Assembly (NCBI GenBank): GCA_029783825.1 | Contig: JAREIK010002032.1 | Location: forward strand, 430,318 to 494,317 | Length of the DNA: 64,000 bases | Direction: 5' to 3' | DNA from: Sapria himalayana | Taxonomy: Eukaryota > Streptophyta > Magnoliopsida > Malpighiales > Rafflesiaceae | In this document: positions 38,593-50,085 of the stretch, piece after piece | How positions within the stretch are numbered: position 1 is the first letter of the stretch | Layout: each line of letters begins with the position of its first letter | The notes under the pieces: model-generated | What the model was told of the DNA's origin: nothing | What the model saw: the letters and a program-made list of their open reading frames with translations, nothing else | Database searches by the model: none | Position numbers and translations under genes: made by a program

Positions 38593-40883
38593 ATGGCACA
38601 ATCCTGCGGTAAACGAAAAATATAATAAATTGAAGATGATCATAATTCAAATGATCAAAGTACAGGTAAATCCAATCATCATCCTTTCACGTACCCTTAT
38701 ATTAATACGGCATGTTCTTCAATTCCAATTGTAAAAGAAAGGCAAGGTACATCTAAACCTCAAGTTCATAAAAAGTATAAGTCTGATGTTTGGGAAACTT
38801 ATGAGATATTAGTTGATTCAGAGGGAAATGAAACTAGTAGGGCAGCTTGTCTACGGCTTAGGAAAGAATACTTGGCAAAAAGTGATCAATGTACTTCGGG
38901 TTTATGGAAATACTTGAGAGAGACTTGTAGAAAATTTCCATGCACAAAATAATTAATAGAAGCTCACAAAGGTAAAGACAAGTCATAATCTTTGTTGAGT
39001 TTCACTAAAGGTACTAGTTCAGAGGATAAAAAATTAACTTGTTGGCAATTTGATCAACAACTAGTTAGGGTGGCTTTGGTGAAAATGATCATAAAAGATG
39101 AATTGCCTTTTTGTTTTGTTGAAAGGGATGTGTTTAAGGAGTTTTGTGAAGTTAGTGTGCCTCAATTTAAAATTTCTTCTAGCCACTCAATATTGAGGGA
39201 TTCTTTTTGTTTGTTTGTGAAGGAAAAGAAGAAATTATTTTATAGCATATCATCTCATTGTTGTAGAGTTTCATTGACTACCGATACTAGAACTAGCATT
39301 CAAAATTTGTCTTATATATGTTTGACTGTTCATTTCATTGATTCTCAATGGAATATGCATAAAAGGCTTTTGAACTTTTGTGTAATTAAATGTCATTCTG
39401 GAGTTAATATTAGAAAATCTATTGAGTTTTGCATGAATGAATGGGGTTGGAGAAAGTTGATGTGCATTACTGTTGACAATGCATCAAATAATGATGTAAA
39501 AGTTGAACAATTGAAAAAAAAGGCTTGTGAAGAAAAGTTTTGTACATTTGAGAGGCGAGCATTTTCATATGAGATGTTGTGCTCATATTCTAAACTTAAT
39601 TGTCAGAGATTTCATTGCGGTAGTTGAGGGTGCTATTCAAAAAATTAGAGGTGTGGTGAAATATGTGAGGAGCAGTCCTACAAGATTAGATATGTTTAAG
39701 TTATGTGTTGAAGAAGCAAACTTGACATATGGATCTTTATTGCAATTAGATTGTCCTACAAGATAGAATACAACTTATTTGATGATACAAACTGATATAA
39801 AATATCAAAAAGAAGTTGATAAGTTGGAGGACAAAGACAAATGGTTTTTGAAGGAGTTTGGCTTCAAACGTTCCAACTGAGAGAGACTGAACAAACCCCA
39901 AAACCCCGCCTCATTTCTTGAAAACTTTTTATGAGATAACTTGTTAATTTTCTGGCTCATAATATTCTACCTCTAGTGTTTATTTTCATGAGATTATTCG
40001 AATTTTGAAAAAAAATTGAGCTTTGTGAAAATAGTAGAGATACAATGGTGTATGAAATCAGTATGAAAATGAGGCATAAATTCAACAAATATTGGGGTTC
40101 TCTTCACTAAACAAATATTATGCTTTTTGTAGCAGGTGTTGGATACTAGATATAAGCTCAAGTATCTCAAGATTAAGTACACTTAGCATTATGGAAAGGA
40201 ATTGGCTAAAAATTTGGTGAAAAAGGTTATAAATGCTTTAAATGAGATGATAGATGATTATAAAGATTTAAATGAAGATGAATCAAAAGAAGATAATTTC
40301 TCTTCAACTGTGTTGAAGATAAATGATGATTTATTTGATGGTAGTTATACGTATGTTGATGATTTTTTTTGTTGAATTGGAGAAAGAACAAGAAGTTGCA
40401 GCTTTGGAAGAGTTGGATAGGTACTTGGATGACAATCTTGAAAAAAATAGAATTGATTTTGATCTTATAAACTGGTGGAAGGTAAATGAGGTTAGGTATC
40501 CTTTTTTTGGCAAATGTAGCAAGGGATGTATTTTCTATCCAAGCATCTACCGTGGCATACGAATCTACATTTAGCACACGGGGGGAGAACTTTAGATAAA
40601 TTTAGGAGTTCTTTAACACCTATTACAGCTGAAGTTCTCATATGTCTACAAGATTGGTTGAGATGCTCAAACAAACCTATTGAAATTGAATAATTAGTTC
40701 AAGACCTTGATGATAATGAATCAGGTTAGTATACAAATCTTGTAAATTTTAATTTAACTTTTACTTATTTTTTTAATTCAATTTAATAAAAATATGGTTT
40801 AATTACAATTTTCAGAGGGGTCACAAGATCCAAATATTCTTCCAATTATAGTTGGCCAACTAAATTTGGAATGGGTGTATTAA
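38593..40883 (+). pseudogene. hAT transposase (BED zinc finger and hATC domain), broken, copy 2
   Basis: The better-preserved copy of the transposase. ATG 38593 (MAQSCGKRK) is in frame with the core coding stretch. Order of parts: BED finger (about 38780-38945; VWETYE, then TSGLWKYLRETCRKFP) with Tyr in place of the usual His and the second Cys of the first pair lost; RNase-H-like core with DTRTS (Asp 39283; the usual Trp is Arg) and TVDNASNND (Asp 39475); then RCCAHILNLIV in a shifted frame; and hATC with ELDRYLDDN, DFDLINWWK, VRYP and AYESTFST, whose Glu is the expected third acidic residue. Breaks: TAA TAA at 38623-38628, TAA 38950, TAA 38986, an extra A in the A-run at 39514-39522, TAG 39764 (Trp expected), an extra T in the T-run near 40502, and an extra base near 40580. 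The longest open stretch is 38992-39627; its apparent start is an internal TTG. The gene ends at TAA 40881 after an intron. Confidence 0.93.
40725..40815 (+). other. Intron near the 3' end of the copy 2 transposase gene
   Basis: Donor GTTAGT at 40725 and acceptor TTTTCAG ending at 40815, 91 bp, at the same place and of the same length as in copy 1. Downstream, GSQDPNILP and LEWVY precede the stop. Confidence 0.75.
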
Positions 40884-41682
40884 ATTTTATAAGGTAATAT
40901 TTTGTTTTTTTATTACTCTTTCATCTTATAACTTTATGTCTACATGATTAACACGTTTTCATCTTTGGTTGTCCTTCTAGAGTTGAGGAAGAAAAGGGAG
41001 GAGTTGTAGAAGAGATAATTAATTGGGTTTAAATTTTCATTGCTGTTGCGGGACGGACCTTTGAAATGATTATTATCATGGTTGTTATTAGTTGTATTTT
41101 TTTTGTTATATTAAGCTGCCTAATTTTAGCAATTACTTAACTAGTAATTGCTGCTACCAATGTTAGTGGTCATCTTTAGCTATTCCTTAATATTTTAAGT
41201 AATTGTTTAAAAAATATAGTATTGCTATTATGGTTAACTTTCACTCGGCTCAACAATAGCCAACTCGTGAAAAAACAATGAACCAAATTAAGTACACAAC
41301 TCGGTCCCATTCTATTTAACATTTCTATCCTTTTCTGCACATCAATGCTTTTGACAAGGTAATGGAACTCGTTTGCGGTATTCAGCCTATTTGACAAAAC
41401 AAAATTGGCCCAATTTGAGGTTGAAAGATACATAACTAAGGAATGATAAATGGTACAACAAAAGGTTTCCACATGAAATAACTTGGCCGGTTTGAAAAAA
41501 ATAAATTGAAAAAAATATCCAAACTCCATTCCGTCCCCGAACCGTTTCATTCTACCCAAAATCCCCAATCTCCGTCCTGTCACGTCCTGATATTTTCAAC
41601 CTATGAGATAAGTCTGGATCTTCAAAAAAAAATCTCCGAACTATGGGAAGGGACAGAAGATTTGTAATCCCTATCCAATCTC
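40884..41682 (+). other. 3' non-coding part of hAT copy 2
   Basis: Matches 12700-13491 of copy 1 almost throughout, becoming richer in G+C towards the end. The minus-strand open frame at 41176-41583 is the counterpart of 13023-13394 in copy 1. The two differ by missense and length changes with no recognisable domain, so I leave it uncalled. Confidence 0.7.
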
Positions 41683-41700
41683 ATGCCATGAGCACCCCTA
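41683..41700 (-). repeat. Right terminal inverted repeat of hAT copy 2
   Basis: On the minus strand TAGGGGTGCTCATGGCAT. The outer TAGGGGTGCTCAT is the part echoed by the relic at 1583-1594. Confidence 0.85.
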
Positions 41701-44700
41701 GCATCGAGTGGTTTATAGGTTTTTTTTTAAAAATAAAACAACAAAAAAATTATTTTTATTTTTTTTGATATTTCAAAGGTTATAACCTTAGAAAATATAA
41801 TAATTTATAAATTTTTTTCAAATGTGAATACAATATTTAGTTATACTAATCATTATATTTATATCTTATATAAATTCAATATAAACAATTTTATTGATAT
41901 ATATTCTAATAATAATCAAAAAATAAATTAATAATCCATTAATAATAAGATAGATATTAATTAAAATATAATTACAAAACTTAAAATGATTCAGAAGCGA
42001 AGAAAAATATATTACTATATAATAATTTTTTGTTTTTGAATTTTTTATTCTTTTAATAAGTTTATCTATATTTTTTTGATGAAAAATAATTTATATAAAT
42101 TATATTTGTTTAACTCATAATTTATTTTGTAATTAATATTTATATATAAATAAACAAATAAATAATTAAAATTAATATTTAAACTTATAAAAAAAAATAT
42201 GAGACTTCTTATTTATTATTTATTATTTAGGGATACCAGTTTAATTTAAATTAGATACTTCTCACTAATAATTTATTTTATAATTAATATTTCTATAAAA
42301 ATAAACTGATAAATAATTAAAATAAAAATTTAAAATTATACATAATAAAAATTAAAATGAGATTTAAGATTTTTTATTAATGTATACCAATTTAATTGTT
42401 TAAGTATTTAGAGGTTTTGTCGTTAGGAGTTTAGCAATACAATATTTTAATAGATTAACCGTTGAAAATATAATAATATTTACAATTTTTTGAAATGTGA
42501 ATACAATATTAAGTTATAATAATATTAATAATTATATATCATATAAATTCAATATAAACAATTTTTGTGATAGACAATATAATAATGATCAAAAATTAAA
42601 TTAATAAACTATTAATAAAAAGATAGATAATAATTAAAAAATATTTACAAAACAAAAATTGTTTCAAAATTAAAGTAAAATATATTACTGAATAATAATT
42701 TTTAATTTTTAAATTTTTATTTCTTTTAGAACCGTATATATTTTTTATTAAAAATAAATTAATTAAATTATATTTGTCGCACTCATACTTTATTTTGTAA
42801 TAAATATTTCAATAAAAATAAACTAATAAATAATTAAAATGAATATTTAAAATTATAATAAATAGAAATAAAAATTAAATTTATTAATTATTAAGTAGTA
42901 TATAGCAGTTTAATGGTATATGTATTTAGGCATTACTGGGTTTAGGAGTATACAGTTTTAACTATGTATGCATTTAGTGGTTTATAGGTTTTATTTAAGA
43001 AAAAAAATAAATAAAAATTATTTTTATTATTTTTTGATATTTTCAAAGATTATAACCTTTGAAAATATAATAAGTTTTAAATGTTTTTCAAAAGTGAATA
43101 AATATTTATTTATAATAATCATAAAAATTATATATCATATAAATTCAATATAAACTATTTTATTGATAAATATTGTAATAATTATCAAAAAATAAATTAA
43201 AAATTTATTATGGATAAGATTGATATTACTTAAAATATAATATTAAAACATAAAATGATTCAAAAGCAAAGAAAAATATATTACTTCATAATAATTTTTT
43301 TAAGTTATTATTCTTTTTATATGCTTCTCTATTTTTTGATGAAAAATAATTTTTATAAATTATATTTTTAATTCATAATTTAGTTTATAATTAATATATA
43401 TATATATATAAAAAACTAAATAATCAAAATGAATTTTTTAAATTAAAATGAAAACAAATAAAAATGAGATTTATTAATTTTTATTTATGGGATACTCGTT
43501 TAAACGATTATCTATATAGGGGTATCAGGATTTTTTAGTTTAGTGATTTAAGTGTTTAGGCATTTAGTGATTTATAGGTTTTATTTAAATAATAAAATAA
43601 TAAAAAAATTATTTTTTTAGTTTTTTCACATGTTCAAAGGTTATATTCTTTGAAAGTATAATAATTATAAAATTTTTTTCAAAAGTGAATACAATATTTA
43701 GTTATATTTAATATTAAATTTATATATCATTATATTAAATATAAATATTTTTATTGATAAATATTCTAATATTGATCAAAAAATAAATTAATAATTTATT
43801 ATTAATAAGTTAGATATCAATTAAAATATAATTACAAAACCTAAATTAATTCGAAACAAAGTAAAATCTATTACTATATAATAATTTTTTGTTTTTAATT
43901 TTTTTCTTCTTTTAATAAGTTTATCTATATTTTTTTGTTGAAAAATATAATCATTATAATTATATATAATATAAACAAAATATAATGAATTATATTTATA
44001 GATATTAAAATTATTATCAAAAAATAAATTAATATGCTATTATTAATATGATAGATATAAATTAAAATATAATTGCAAAACCTAAAATTATTCAAAAACA
44101 AAGTAAATTTTATTACTAAATAATAATTTTGTTTTTTAGTTTTTGCTTCTTTTTATAAGCTTATATATTTTTTTGATGAAAAATAAATTATTTAAATTAA
44201 ATTTGTATCACTCATAATTTATTTTGTAATTAATATTTTAATAAATTATTTAAATTATAATTAAGGTTTACGAGTTTAAAGGTTTAAGTATTTAGGGGCT
44301 TTTGTGTTAAGGAGTTTAGAGATTAAAATGTTTAGGGATTTAGTGGTTTATAAGTTTTATTTAAACAATGATATAACATAAAATTTATTTTTTTTATTTT
44401 TTCTAATTTTTCAAGGTTATATCCTTTGAAAATATAATAATTTTTAAATTTTTTCAAATGTAAATATAATATTTATCTATAATAATCTTCATAAATATAA
44501 GTAATTTAAATTCAATATAAATAATTACATTGCTAGATATTTTAATAATGATCAAAAAATAAATTAATAAACTATTATTATTAAAATTGATTATATTTAA
44601 AAAGTATTTGCAAAATCTAAATTTATTCAAATCAAAGTAAAATATATTACTAAATAATAATTTTTTTAATGTTTTGCTTTTTTTATACGTTTATATTTTT

Positions 44701-47700
44701 GTTATTAAAAATAAATTATTTAAATTATATTTGTCTTACTCATAATTTATTTTGTAATTTATAAATCTATCATAATAAACTAATAAATATTTAAAATGAA
44801 TATTTAAAATTATAATGAATACAAAAAAAATTGAGATTTATTATTTATTATACAGGATATACCAGTTTAATGGTTTAGGTACTTAGGTGTTTTGTGGTTT
44901 AAGAGTCTAGTGATTTAATTGTTTAGACCTTTATTGAATTATAGTTTTTATTTAAAGAATGAAAAACAAAAAATTTAATTTTTTGATTTTTTTTATTTTT
45001 GAAGGTTTTAACCTTTGAAAAAAAAAATAATTTTTAATTTTTTTTAATTGTGAATATAATATTTAGTTATAATAATCTTAATAATTATATATAATGTAAA
45101 CTCAATATAAATAATTTTTTTGATAGATATTATAATAATGATCAATAAATAAATTAATAAATTAGTATATATAAGAATGATATAAATTATAATATAATTG
45201 TAAAATTTAAATGATTCAAAATCAAAATAAGATATATTACTAAATAATAATTATTTATTTTTAAAAATTTTCCTTTTTTTATAATCATTTTTTAATGAAA
45301 AATAAATTGTTTAAACTATATATGTTGCACTAATAATTTATTTTGTAATTAATATTTCTATAAAAATAAACTGATAAATAATTAAAATGAATATTTAAAA
45401 TTATAATGAATGCTAATAAAAATTAGATTTATGATTTATTATTTGGACTATACTAATTTTATGTTTTAAGTATTTATGGGCTTCAAGGGTTAGGAGTTTA
45501 GTCATTTTAGAATATAGTAATTTAGTGGTTTATAGGTTTTATATAAAAAATAAAATAACAAAAAATTTATTTTTGTTATTTTTTCTCATTTTTGAATGTT
45601 ATAACCCGTGAAAATATAATAATTTATAATTTTTTTTGAAAAGTGAATATAATATGAAGTTATAATAATCATAATAATTATATATCATATAAATTCAATA
45701 TAAACTATTTTATTGATATATATTAGAATAATGATCATAAAAAAGTAATAAACAATTATTAATAATATAAATATTGTTTAAAATATATTTTCAAAACCTA
45801 AAATGATTCAAAATCAAAGTGAAATATTTTACGAAATATTAATTTTAAATTTTTAAAATATTTCATCCATTTATAAGCCTATATATTTTTTCATGAAAAA
45901 TAAATTATTATTTAGGGTATAACTATTTAATTGTTTATGTTTTTTGTGGTTTCGTGGTTAATGAGTTTATTGATTTATATGTTTACACATTTAGGTGTTT
46001 ATAGGTTTTATTTAATCAAAGAAATAAAAAAAAATTATTTTTATGAATTTTCGTTCTTTTCAAATGTTATAACCTTTAAAAATATAAATATTTTTTAATA
46101 GTTATAAAATATGAATACAATACTTAGTTATAATAATGTTAAAAATTATATTTGTTGTAAATTCAATATAAAAAAATTTATTAATATATATTATTATAAT
46201 GATTAAAAAAATAAAATAATAAACTATTATTAATAAGATAGATATTAATTAAAATATATTTGCAGAAACCAAAATAATTCAAAATCAAAGTAAATTATAT
46301 TACTAAATAGAATTTTAAATTCTTGAAATTTTGTTTTTTTTTATAAACTTATTTTTTTTCATAAAAAATAATTTATTTAAATTATATGTCTCACTCATTA
46401 TTTAATTTGTAATTAATATTTCTATAAAAGTAAACTAAAAAATAATTAAAATAAATATTTAAAATTATAATGAATACAAATAAAAATGAGATTTATTATT
46501 TATTATTTAGGTTATATAGGTTTAATGGTTTAAGTATTTTGGGGTTTTTGGTGTTTAGGAGTCTAGAGATTTAAATGTTTAGGCATTTAGTGGTTTCTAA
46601 GTTTTATTTAAATAATAAAATAATAAAAAATTTATTTTTGTGATTTTCTATCAATTTTGAAGGTTATAACCTTTGAATATATAATAATTTTAAATTTTTT
46701 TCAAATGTAAATATAATATTTAGTTATAATAATATTAATAATTATAAGACATTTAAATTGAATATAAGTAATTTTATTATTATATATTATAAAAATGATC
46801 AAAAAATAAATTAATAAACTTTTATTAATAAGATTGATAACAATTAAAATATAATTGCAAAACCTATATAAAATGATTCAAAATCAAAGTAAAATATATT
46901 ACTAAATAATACTTTTTTGTTTTTAAATTTTTACTTCTTTTTATATGCTTATATTTTTTTGATTAAAAATAAATTATTAAAATTATATTTGACTAACTAA
47001 TTATTTATTTTGTTATTATTATTTCTATAAAAAAACTAATAAATAATTAAAATGAATATTTAAAATTATAATTAATACAAATTAAAATGAGATTTATGAT
47101 TTATTATATGTGGTATACTGGTTTAATGGTTTGATTATTTAGTAGTTTTGTCGTTTATGAATATATCAATTTATGTTTTTATGCATTTAGTGGTTAATTG
47201 GTTTTATTTATATAATAAAAAAAAATATTTTTTTTAGATTTTTTTTTTATTTTCAATGTTTATAACCATTAAAATAAATTAATATTTAAAATTTTTTGAA
47301 TTGTGAATATAATATTTAGTTTTAATAATATTAATAATTATATATGATATAAATTCAATATAAATAATTTTATTGATATATATTATAATAATGATCAAAA
47401 ATTAAATTAATAAACTATTAATAATAAGATATATATTAATTAAAAAATATTTACAAACCCCAAATTGATTCAAAATTAAAGTAAAATATATTACTGGAGA
47501 ATAATTTTTAATTTTTAAATTTTTACTTCTTTTATAAGCGTATATATATTTTTTGATTAAAAATAAATTATTTAAATTATATGTGTCGCACTCATAATTT
47601 ATTTAGTAATAAAAATTTCTATAAAAACAAACTAATAAATAATTAAAATGAAAATTTAAAATAATTATAAATTGAAATAAAAATTCAATTTATTAATTAT

Positions 47701-49321
47701 TAAGTAGTATATAGCAGTTTAATGGTTAATGTATTTAGGCATTACGCGGTTTACGAGTTTAATGATATAACTGTGTATGCATTTAGTGGTTTGTAGGTTT
47801 TATTTTAAAAATAAAATAACATAAAATTTATTTTTATTATTTTTTAATATTTCCAAATGTTATAACCTTTTAAAATAAATTAATTTTTAATTTTTTTTCA
47901 AAAGTTAATTTAATATTAAGTTATAATAATCATTATATTTATATATCATATAAATTCAATATAAAGAATTTTATTGATAAATATTCTAATAATGATCAAA
48001 TAATAAATTAATAAACAATTATTAATGAGATAGATATCAATCAAAATATAATTACAAAACCTAAAATGATTCAGAAGGATAGCAAAATATATTACTATAT
48101 AATAAATTTTATTTTTTAATTTTTTTTTCTTTTTATAAGTTTATCTATATTGTTCGATGAAAATTAATTTATATAAATTTTATTTGCCTAACTGATAATT
48201 TATTTTGCAATTAATATTTATATAAAAATAAACAAATAAATAATTAAAATAAAAATTTGAAATTATACTAAATAAAAATTAAAATGAGATTTATGATTTA
48301 TTATTAAAGTATACTAGTTTAATGGTTTTGAGATTTAAAATTAGGAGCTTTAAGAGTTTACTGATTTAACTGTGTATGCATTTAGTGTTTTATAGGTTTT
48401 ATTTAAAAACTAAAATAACAAAATATTTATTTTTATTAAATTTTTATTTTTTCAAAGGTTATAACCTTTGAAAATATAATAATTTTTAAATTTTTTTCAA
48501 ATGTGAAATCAATAATTAGTTATAATAATCATTATATTTATATATCATTAAATTCAATATAAAAAATATTATTGCTAAATATTCTAATAATGATCATAAA
48601 ATAAATTAATAATCTATTATTAATAAGATAGATATCAATTAAAATACAATTACAAAACCTAAAATGATTCAGAAGCAAAGCAAATTATATTACTATATAA
48701 TAATTTTTGTTTTAATTTTTTTTAATAAGTTTATCTATATTTTTTTTGATGAAAAATAATTTATATAAATTATATTTGTCTAACTCATAATTTATTTTTT
48801 AATTAATATTTATATAAAAAAACAAATAAATAATTAAAATGAATATTTAAAATTATAATGAAAAAAAAATAAAATTTATTTTTATTATTTAGGGTATACT
48901 AGTTTATTTTAAATTATATCTGTCTCTCTAATAATTTATTTTGTAATTAATATTTCAATAAAAATAAACTAATAAATAATTATAATAAAAATTTAAAATT
49001 ATACTTAATAAAAATTAAAATAAGATTTATGAATTAATATTAATGTATACCAGTTTAATATTTTAAGTATTTAGTAGTTTTGTCATTGAGGACTTTAGTG
49101 ATTTATGTTTTTAGGCATTTAGTGGTTAATAAGTTTTGTTTAAACAATGAATTAACAAAAAAAATATTTTTGATATTTTTTTACATATTCAAAGGTTATA
49201 ACCTTTGACAATATAATAATTTTTAAAATTTTTAAAAAATGTGAATACAATATTTAGTAATAATAATCATTATAATTATATATAATATAAACTAAATATA
49301 AACAATTTTAATGATAGATAT
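41701..49321 (+). repeat. AT-rich satellite array, plus orientation (right of hAT copy 2)
   Basis: Cores are centred at about 41782, 42457 (degenerate), 43052, 43643, 44419, 45009, 45602, 46069, 46666, 47263, 47862, 48461 and 49199. The run from 46069 to 48461 is very regular (597, 597, 599, 599). The first monomer shares private variants with the one at 1595. A truncated monomer fusion lies at about 43945. The series 44260-47300 recurs at 55474-58650, about 11.2-11.4 kb downstream. The block ends in mid-monomer at 49321. Confidence 0.92.
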
Positions 49322-50085
49322 GAGCATAGCTTGTGCATTTTATTTTTATATTGCAAAGTCATTGCACTAGGAATGATTGTATCTTTGGACATTCCTCGAG
49401 AGCAAAAGTCATGACCCTAGAAATAGTTAAAGCTCGAGTACTAGTCTTTATAACTTTTTCTAGCTACAATTATTGGGATTGGAAATATCACTATGGCTTT
49501 TTCCTTTGATTTGTGACCTCAAATGTTAATATGCAAGACTAATATTTTTAGCAATGATTAAATTCTTTTATACATTTAAATATAATTCATTTACACCTTT
49601 TTGGGTAGTGAGCTTGTATACATAACGCATTTATTATAAATAGAAAGAAATGATTCTTTTCATATCCATGAGGATATAAAAAAAGGCTTAGACATGCCAA
49701 TAAAATAAATTTTTGATTCTTGAATGAAAGAGAGCACATACTTCTTGCCCTGCTCAAACCACCCTAGTGCTAGTTTGTTCTAATAGTCTACAAGGTGGTT
49801 ATTTTTTTAGAGTTGAACTATCTTTTAAAAAAATTGCTTTGAGTGTGTGCATGAGAGATATTTTAGAAGAAATTACAATGATCAATATAAATAGCATCCT
49901 CAACAACTAGCTATTTCAATACATAGGGGTGCAACTTTAATTTAGTCTGTTAGCATACATGAGTCAAATTACGTTTGATAGTCCAGTGATTCAACATCAA
50001 ATATGATTAGACATAATAGAGATAATGTAAAATCTCCTATTATTTTGGTTAGAGCTTTAGCAATCATTTGAGAGTTGAGAGGAAC
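49322..50085. other. Non-satellite insert, unclassified (long copy)
   Basis: About 760 bp of ordinary-complexity DNA beginning 'atgagcatagcttgtgcat', with plus-orientation satellite on its left and minus-orientation satellite on its right. It therefore sits exactly at an inversion boundary. Its right 300 bp recur as the shorter insert at 24211. No terminal repeats, target duplication or coding frame longer than about 60 codons is visible. The mixture could be LTR or UTR sequence of a plant retroelement, but I recognise no motif that proves it. Confidence 0.7.

Larger units (their letters stand above)
32230..41700 (+). repeat. Long duplicated block, copy 2 (satellite subtypes plus hAT)
   Basis: Partner of 5800-13509: same subtype order, then the same hAT at the same base. 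It is longer than copy 1 by about 1.75 kb before the transposon because an A-plus-truncated-B dimer was tandemly amplified. Similarity to copy 1 stops at the right end of the transposon: the flank at 41701 belongs to a different monomer subtype from the one at 13560. Confidence 0.82.
38001..41700 (+). mobile_element. hAT-superfamily DNA transposon, copy 2 (3,700 bp, decayed)
   Basis: Paralogue of the element at 9846, with the same layout: G+C-richer ends with GGGAC-type subterminal motifs, a TA microsatellite (38202-38218), a degraded transposase gene (38593-40883) and a 3' non-coding part. Its ends are TAGGGCTGCTTATGGGAC and, inverted, TAGGGGTGCTCATGGCAT (14 of 18 match). The left flank matches that of copy 1 for about 4 kb, so the pair came from one insertion copied with its host block and is not two independent transpositions. 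Both copies have since decayed separately, with different stops and frameshifts. Confidence 0.93.

Noticed and set aside
49322..50085. Solo LTR or complete retrotransposon
   Set aside because: I looked for TG...CA ends, a target duplication, a primer-binding site and polypurine tract at the borders and found none. The copy at 24211 shares only one border.
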